Positions 59,845-64,000 of a DNA stretch of 64,000 bases are shown here, in pieces. The notes under the pieces are model-generated. The model was not told where the DNA came from and ran no database searches. It was given only the letters and a program-made list of their open reading frames with translations. The stretch is from Scortum barcoo (lineage: Eukaryota > Chordata > Actinopteri > Centrarchiformes > Terapontidae): assembly GCA_023238725.1 (NCBI GenBank), contig CM041553.1, forward strand, positions 14,877,001 to 14,941,000. Reading direction: 5' to 3'. How positions within the stretch are numbered: position 1 is the first letter of the stretch; the number at the start of each line of letters is the position of its first letter. A program made the translations under genes and the position numbers.

Positions 59845-62800
59845 GTAAGTACACATAAGCAGTAATATCATACAGAGTATAAACAGAAGAAAAAAATTGT
59901 TCCGAATTTGTGATTCTTTCCCATGAACCCGTTTGTTTTCTACTATAACAACCCATTCAAAAAGCTTCTTGTTTTGCCTACACTGTTTTCACTACACTTC
60001 TATTTGGCCTGTTTTCTGGCACAATTTTGACCAAAGCAGTGTTCAGTCTTGTCTCAGATTCAACTTTAAAAATTCAGGTGAAGCCTCATGATATTGTATC
60101 TGGGTAATAAGGGGGTTTAACTGTAATAGATAATGTTCATGACATAGTCTCCCAAATCACTGCATGAGTCATACAGAAGAGCAACACAATGAACTTACAG
60201 TGCAACAAAAGTATTCAGCACATCCAACTATTATGTGTTTTATGTTAATTAGAATTAAGTTTTTATATAAAATCTGAAAATAGAACACGAACTTTAACAT
60301 GAATGTTCATTCTCTAAGACTACATCTTTGGGTGTAGGTTGAGGTTGACAGGCAATCATGTCTTTACGTTAACCTAAGCTTAGTTAAACTGCTGCTAGCT
60401 CCAGCTAAAAATTGAACTGTGACATCAGTTTTATTTGGCTGTACCAGCATGATCTTGAGGTGTTAAATTGTTGTTTGTGGTAAACATGCTATTCGTGTTT
60501 TTGGTAAATAGTAAGTAATGCCACTGGAGAATCCTTCATTCACTAAAACGTGGTGGAAAGCTCAGAAGAAAACACTACTAAGTGAATCTTGAGTTAAGTT
60601 TATTTTTCTGTAATTTACTATTACAGATATAGCAGCTCAACAATAAAAATGTGACAATCATGTCCAAATACAGCCAGTATTTTCTGGTCAAATAGTATGA
60701 TTTTGTGGCTACTCATAAAAACTTGTTGTTTTATTTGGATTTTGCATTTTAAAGCACGGTTAATGTCAACATCTGCCAATAAACAACTACAATGATGCAA
60801 ACCACAGGGATCGATAGTTGGCTGAATATGAAGACAATGAGTGAGCAGAGTAACTAGACACCACCAATGAAATGTTGTTGTTGCTGACAAGTTAAAGCAC
60901 AGATTGTCCAAAATGTCAGCTCTTTATAAATGAAGATCAATAGCTTTCTTTTTAACTCAGTGACAACACTTCTTTGAGTTTGCCCAGTGGGTTTTATAAG
61001 GACTCTTTGAGTACAATGGCCAAGAACATTTCTCTGACCCAAAAGTATAAACCTCACAATTGATGCGAAAACATGATGAGTTATGAGGTTTTAGCATGGC
61101 AACAGCAGCATGCAATATCACACATAAGGAGGCAGCTTATTGTTCATCAAAACTCAGCTCTTTTAAGATAAGCTGTTTTATTTATTTTAGCTGATAAGCA
61201 CATTTAATTATTTTGCATTGCCTGCATTTTACCATCATCTGACTCCATCATATTGTTGTGGAGTATACTGGAGCTTAATCACATTAATATTTTGATGGCA
61301 TAACTAGTATTTATACGTAATACTTCAGATTCTTGCTTGTATGATTTGAGACACTCTCAGCTTAGTTGTTCTCTAGCTTGTTTGATGCTCTGAAAAAAAA
61401 ACAACCTTTCTTGGAAAAGGTATTTCACATCTTGCAGCCACTGTTTACAAGAAATCAAACTCCTTTGCTGTCGCTGGCTTGTGAGCTGACCTCTCTGTAA
61501 CATCCTCAGCAAAACACTGACACATCATCTCCTCTTGTAATTACTGTGTTGGCATCATAAAAGAATAAAAGTTTACACATCAGCCCCTGTAATCTGTTTC
61601 TACTGGCAGCTTTGAAGGTTCGGTTAACTTCAAAATCTAGGACTTGGGACTTGGTTCAATTCAACTCAGCTGTGAGAAATTATACTGCGTTATTTCTGAT
61701 TGTTTCTGAGTAGTTACTTATTTCTTATTCAACCTTATTTTTAAACCTAAGTTCTCCATTTCATGCTCACAGACTGAAGTGACTCTTACTGAAGGGTTTA
61801 ATGTAAATAGGTGAAAGGTTCCAATTTCACATGACCCGGAGCTATTATATGATAAAAAAAATTCTGGGAAATGTTTTGAGTGTCATTTACATGCAAGAAA
61901 AAGGGACATTTTGTTCCTCGCTGTTGCCTGAGGACTGGATCATCCCTTTGTGCCACAGCTTTCCTCACCGACCACAGACACTTTGTTCACTTTCTCAAGG
62001 CAGAATTCCAACCAACGTCCACGGCATCTGCACGGTGACTGAGGAGCAAAACATGCCCAATATGCATCACATCTGCCCCCAACAACTCCCCCGGGGAGGC
62101 GATGGGTCAACATGCCTCACAGAAATTCCCAAGACCCCTTTAGCATTCGAGTGTTGTCAAAACCACCATGACAAATATGGTTCTGCACCACAATTAGGGC
62201 CAACTGAATTTTTACCAAATATTGCAGAAGACTAAAGTGTGTTCATGACATGCTCTCTAAAAATGAAAATTTGAATTAACTTTCTTTGACTGAACTGTGT
62301 TGCTCTCGATGCCAGCCCAACCATTACTGTTTAATTTGGTTTGACTCAGTGCTTTTTGGAGTCTTTCTAATGTTTTTGAGACAGTCAGTGTAAATCAGTG
62401 GTCTTTTCAAGTAGCAGACCTCCACGAAGTCTAACATCTGCTATGTAAATATGCTTGCCCCACACCGCTCTGCTTCACATCACTCATCGTGTTGTGGTGT
62501 CATCTCATGCATTCACGGAAGCTGTCTTATATAATTCTAACCAACCGTGCATACTGCGGCATCACTAGTCTGCCTCCAGCGCATTTTCACGTTTGTCAAG
62601 GTCAACTATCGGGTCTTTTATACTTTATTGCTCTTCTACGTGAGAGTGGCGGAACGGCTGGCATCTATTATGGCACACATTGGATTCACACAAGTACTGA
62701 GACAGAGAGACAAACACACCAAGACCCGGAGTTCGCGTAGTCATAGTTGTCATACCTTCCCTGCTTCCACGTGGATCTTGTTTTAAAGCCCTTTTCATCT

Positions 62801-63833
62801 TCTATCCTGGGTTTAATTTTTTCGTTAGGCCTCTTTGCCAGTGACACATTGTTTGAAACCAGTGGCGTAGCTGGAAGTGACAAGTGCTTTGGCTTTGACT
62901 TTCGCAAGTGAAACCTCATTAGCCACAGTTTACACACAGAGCCTGTAAGAAAAGGAAAGGAACAATCCTGTAGTTTTCAACCTAAGCCATATCTCATAAT
63001 TTTATCCATTCTGACGATGGGTCTCGGTAACTTTACATTCTTTACCTGCGCTGTACAGAACAGGAAGTATCTGCTCTAAAGAGTCTGTCAAAATAATGTA
63101 TATCTTGAGGGCAAGCGGCATGAGCCTCCTAAAGCTTTCAAAATAAAATTTCATTTTACATAAATAATTCAAAACACTCACCGAGTCTGACCTTAAGTAG
63201 ACACAGTAGACACAGAAATTTACCATGTGGATTAGCTGTTGTATCAAAGTGCATACAGGGATTTAGCTCTGGGGGAACTTTCTAACCACACTGACTGCCT
63301 ATTTATCTGCACACAGTGTTTTTTTTTCCATGTGTGCGGCTGTTGGTTGCTGTGGATTTAACATGTGTCCTTGCACACGAGAGAATGTTTGTTACATTAT
63401 TATCTTGTAATGAAATTCAAGAAGAAGTGCAATGGCTGGTAATCCAGTTATAAATAGGACTGTTAGTCATTTCCCTCCTTATAATAGCAGATTGATTTTT
63501 GAGTGAATGACCCGCTTCATTTATATGCCGTCTTGGAGTCCTAAGGAGGAGGTTGAGATGGATGCTCAGAAGCACTTTTTGCATTGTAAGATTGTATTTT
63601 TGGTTAAATGTTAAGAAAGTAGAATTTCATGTCTCATGCTACAAGTCACGACAGAATTTGTGTGCATTAAACCAAGACCATGGTCTTTCTACTTTGTTGG
63701 AAAACAAATGAAACATGTTGTTACTGAACATTTTACTCATACATTCAGTAATCCAAACATAATCTGGTGGCATTAAGTTTCTTCCAAAACCTATTTGCAG
63801 TTAAATGTAAGCAGTATCTTGTGTAATTCCTAG

Positions 63834-63914
63834 GAAAAAGGAGAGCTGACAGATGAGGAGCTGAATCAAATGGAAGAGGAGAGACAAAGAATGGAGGCCC
63901 ACAATACAACTTAA
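63834..63914 (+). CDS. terminal coding exon of an unrecognised gene (partial)
   Basis: A clean acceptor (TGTAATTCCTAG, ending 63833) precedes a frame reading EKGELTDEELNQMEEE, then RQRMEAHNTT and a TAA stop at 63912-63914. The other two frames hit stops within a few codons, so the exon must enter in phase 0. The 26 residues are strongly charged (Glu/Arg) and look like the end of an alpha-helical or coiled-coil tail. I do not recognise the protein. It does not resemble the Cys-rich C-terminus of DKK2, the gene expected here from human synteny. All upstream exons would lie in the gene-free interval or on a distant intron boundary. The exon could also be a chance acceptor-ORF pair; the codon pattern and charge bias argue moderately for a real exon. 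Confidence 0.45.
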   Translation, partial: EKGELTDEELNQMEEERQRMEAHNTT

Positions 63915-64000
63915 CTGAAGAAACCGGTGGTGTTCTTGTGGTCGCCGCTCTCCACAGCTGACTGAGGAGGAAAACTTGAATATTTTGTACAAACAGCAGC

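Larger units (their letters stand above)
49051..63833. other. long gene-free interval downstream of papss1
   Basis: Almost 15 kb of mostly AT-rich DNA in which I see no supported coding exon or RNA gene. The longest open frame (61831-62235 plus, 134 codons) has no domain and no coding signature. Features noticed are a (TA)n tract at 52448-52491 and an imperfect 14-bp inverted repeat at 59808-59844. In human the next gene after PAPSS1 is DKK2; none of its cysteine-rich motifs was found. The right-hand part is presumably intron of the gene whose last exon begins at 63834. Confidence 0.5.

Noticed and set aside
61831..62235. 134-codon plus-strand open frame
   Set aside because: Composition looks random, there is no recognisable domain, and there is no support from splice sites or neighbours. 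It was also checked for Dkk-type cysteine spacing, which is absent.
1..64000. bacterial-type systems, CRISPR arrays, operons, tRNA or rRNA genes
   Set aside because: The DNA is a vertebrate nuclear locus with spliced genes. No spaced direct-repeat array and no tRNA-like or rRNA-like sequence was noticed by eye; a tRNAscan or Rfam search was not possible.
63915..64000. possible further exon after an acceptor-like CCACAG near 63951-63956
   Set aside because: It lies after an in-frame stop within the putative 3' UTR and runs off the window; not enough sequence to judge.

Overview
The window is a stretch of vertebrate nuclear DNA, almost certainly from a ray-finned (percomorph-like) fish. Five genes of ordinary vertebrate type can be read, with GT-AG introns, poly(A) signals and vertebrate domain structure. 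Their order, lef1 > < hadh < cyp2u1 < sgms2 papss1 >, is the order I know from human 4q25 (LEF1-HADH-CYP2U1-SGMS2-PAPSS1). The interspersed repeats are of kinds familiar from teleost genomes. I rebuilt gene models exon by exon from splice sites, reading phase and remembered family sequences; no alignment was run.

Layout. 1-4955 is the last lef1 intron, followed by the last lef1 coding exon (4956-5035) and a 3' UTR to about 6.5 kb. hadh (minus, 8 coding exons, 8586-13142, 309 aa) converges on lef1. cyp2u1 (minus, 5 exons, 15808-19474, 534 aa) and sgms2 (minus, 5 coding exons, 21669-26750, 357 aa) follow. About 5 kb of sgms2 5' territory separates it from papss1 (plus, 12 exons, 32572-47949, 625 aa), which is divergently transcribed. 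From about 49.05 kb to 63.83 kb I see no gene. A short terminal coding exon of an unrecognised plus-strand gene lies at 63834-63914.

Roles. The genes do not form a pathway. lef1 encodes a Wnt-responsive HMG-box factor; hadh a mitochondrial beta-oxidation dehydrogenase; cyp2u1 a membrane-bound fatty-acid hydroxylase; sgms2 a plasma-membrane sphingomyelin synthase; papss1 the bifunctional ATP sulfurylase/APS kinase that makes the sulfate donor PAPS. Their adjacency reflects ancient synteny.

Novelty. I found no undescribed biological system. The items most worth a second look are an 18-bp perfect hairpin in the hadh 3' UTR, a C13 homopolymer inside cyp2u1 coding sequence, paired CCAAT boxes with a possible divergent transcript at the cyp2u1 promoter, a uORF overlapping the sgms2 start, loss of one of the palmitoylated-type cysteines in the Sgms2 tail, three exact TCF/LEF sites around the lef1 3' end, and the unidentified exon at the right edge.
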